Shown here piece by piece: positions 13,704 through 13,862 of a stretch of DNA of 13,862 bases; the stretch's first letter is position 1, and every line of letters begins with the position of its first letter. The DNA lies in NCBI GenBank assembly GCA_045613985.1, contig JAZLCA010000069.1:1-13862 (forward strand), written 5' to 3'. Position numbers and translations under genes: made by a program. The DNA comes from SIG644 sp045613985. Its GTDB lineage: Bacteria; Bacillota; Clostridia; Oscillospirales; CAG-272. Below the pieces are notes generated by a model. That model had not been told where the DNA came from. It worked only from the letters and a program-made list of their open reading frames with translations, and ran no database searches.

Positions 13704-13862
13704 TTATACTGCGCTCGGGAGATATTCGATAGCCACTCCCTGCCGTGAGTCGAGTTTGTAGTTGTGCTTGGGTACAATACTCGGCAAATCGATGCAACCA
13801 ACAAAGCGGTAGTGGATGACAAGCCGTTGCGTTCTGTTCCTGCCCGATCCTTCAATCGGAAA
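13704..13862 (-). CDS. C-terminal end of a probable serine recombinase (truncated by window edge)
   Basis: The minus-strand frame from 13862 to the TAA at 13706-13704 is open for 52 codons with no start inside, so it is the end of a gene entering from the right. The segment GRNRTQRLVIHYRFVGCIDL, followed by SRQGVAIEYLPSAV, resembles the C-terminal tail (DUF4368-type) of large serine recombinases common on Clostridia mobile elements. That assignment rests on my memory of the motif, not on a search. The catalytic N-terminal domain and zinc ribbon would lie outside the window. If correct, the gene marks an integrative element next to tRNA-Pro. A conserved housekeeping gene is the main alternative. 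Confidence 0.5.
   Translation of the reverse strand, partial: FPIEGSGRNRTQRLVIHYRFVGCIDLPSIVPKHNYKLDSRQGVAIEYLPSAV

Noticed and set aside
13649..13855. 68-codon minus-strand open frame
   Set aside because: It runs through the terminator hairpin at 13671-13688 and has no coding signature; the frame one step away gives the recombinase-like tail.

Overview
The window looks like a chromosomal segment of a Clostridia-class Firmicute, probably an uncultured gut relative of the Oscillospiraceae or Christensenellales; the family cannot be fixed from sequence alone. The reasons are near-consensus sigma-A promoters (TTGACA/TATAAT) before most transcription units, strong GGAGG ribosome binding sites, tRNA genes that encode their own CCA end, tight intrinsic terminators with T runs, and the gene set (M50-type membrane proteases, an AAA-CYTH fusion, a Na+/phosphate cotransporter with a PhoU tail, bifunctional NAD(P)HX repair). 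Coding sequence is moderately GC-rich (about 60% in the blocks I counted) and the intergenic tRNA promoters are very A/T-rich.

Layout, left to right. (1) 1-1009: 3' part of a PLP-dependent aminotransferase, ending in a clean terminator. (2) 1069-4356: a monocistronic unit for a very large secreted lipoprotein with two tandem pectate-lyase-3/GH55-like beta-helix domains. (3) 4419-4602: a stand-alone tRNA-Leu(CAG) gene with its own promoter and terminator. (4) 4649-6340: a two-gene operon of a P-loop NTPase/CYTH fusion and a small two-pass membrane protein of unknown function. (5) 8335 back to 6340, minus strand: an operon of an M50-like intramembrane metalloprotease and a membrane-anchored TPR protein. 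(6) 8423-8881: a MazG-like nucleotide pyrophosphohydrolase, divergent from the protease operon. (7) 8902-10793: a Na/Pi cotransporter family protein. (8) 11616 back to 10804, minus strand: a second, different HELGH-containing multipass membrane protein. (9) 11725-13364: bifunctional NAD(P)H-hydrate epimerase/dehydratase, divergent from (8). (10) 13451-13630: tRNA-Pro(GGG) with its own promoter and terminator. (11) 13704-13862, minus strand: the last 52 codons of what looks like a serine recombinase, which suggests that a mobile element begins at the right edge.

Most of the window reads as housekeeping and metabolite-repair functions in short transcription units. The least understood parts are the AAA-CYTH plus membrane-protein pair, the M50 plus TPR operon, and the second HELGH membrane protein. 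Each of the two protease-like units is transcribed divergently from a housecleaning or repair enzyme (MazG-like, Nnr). No CRISPR array, restriction system or recognisable phage module is visible. A wholly new system cannot be demonstrated from this sequence; the best candidates are listed as findings.
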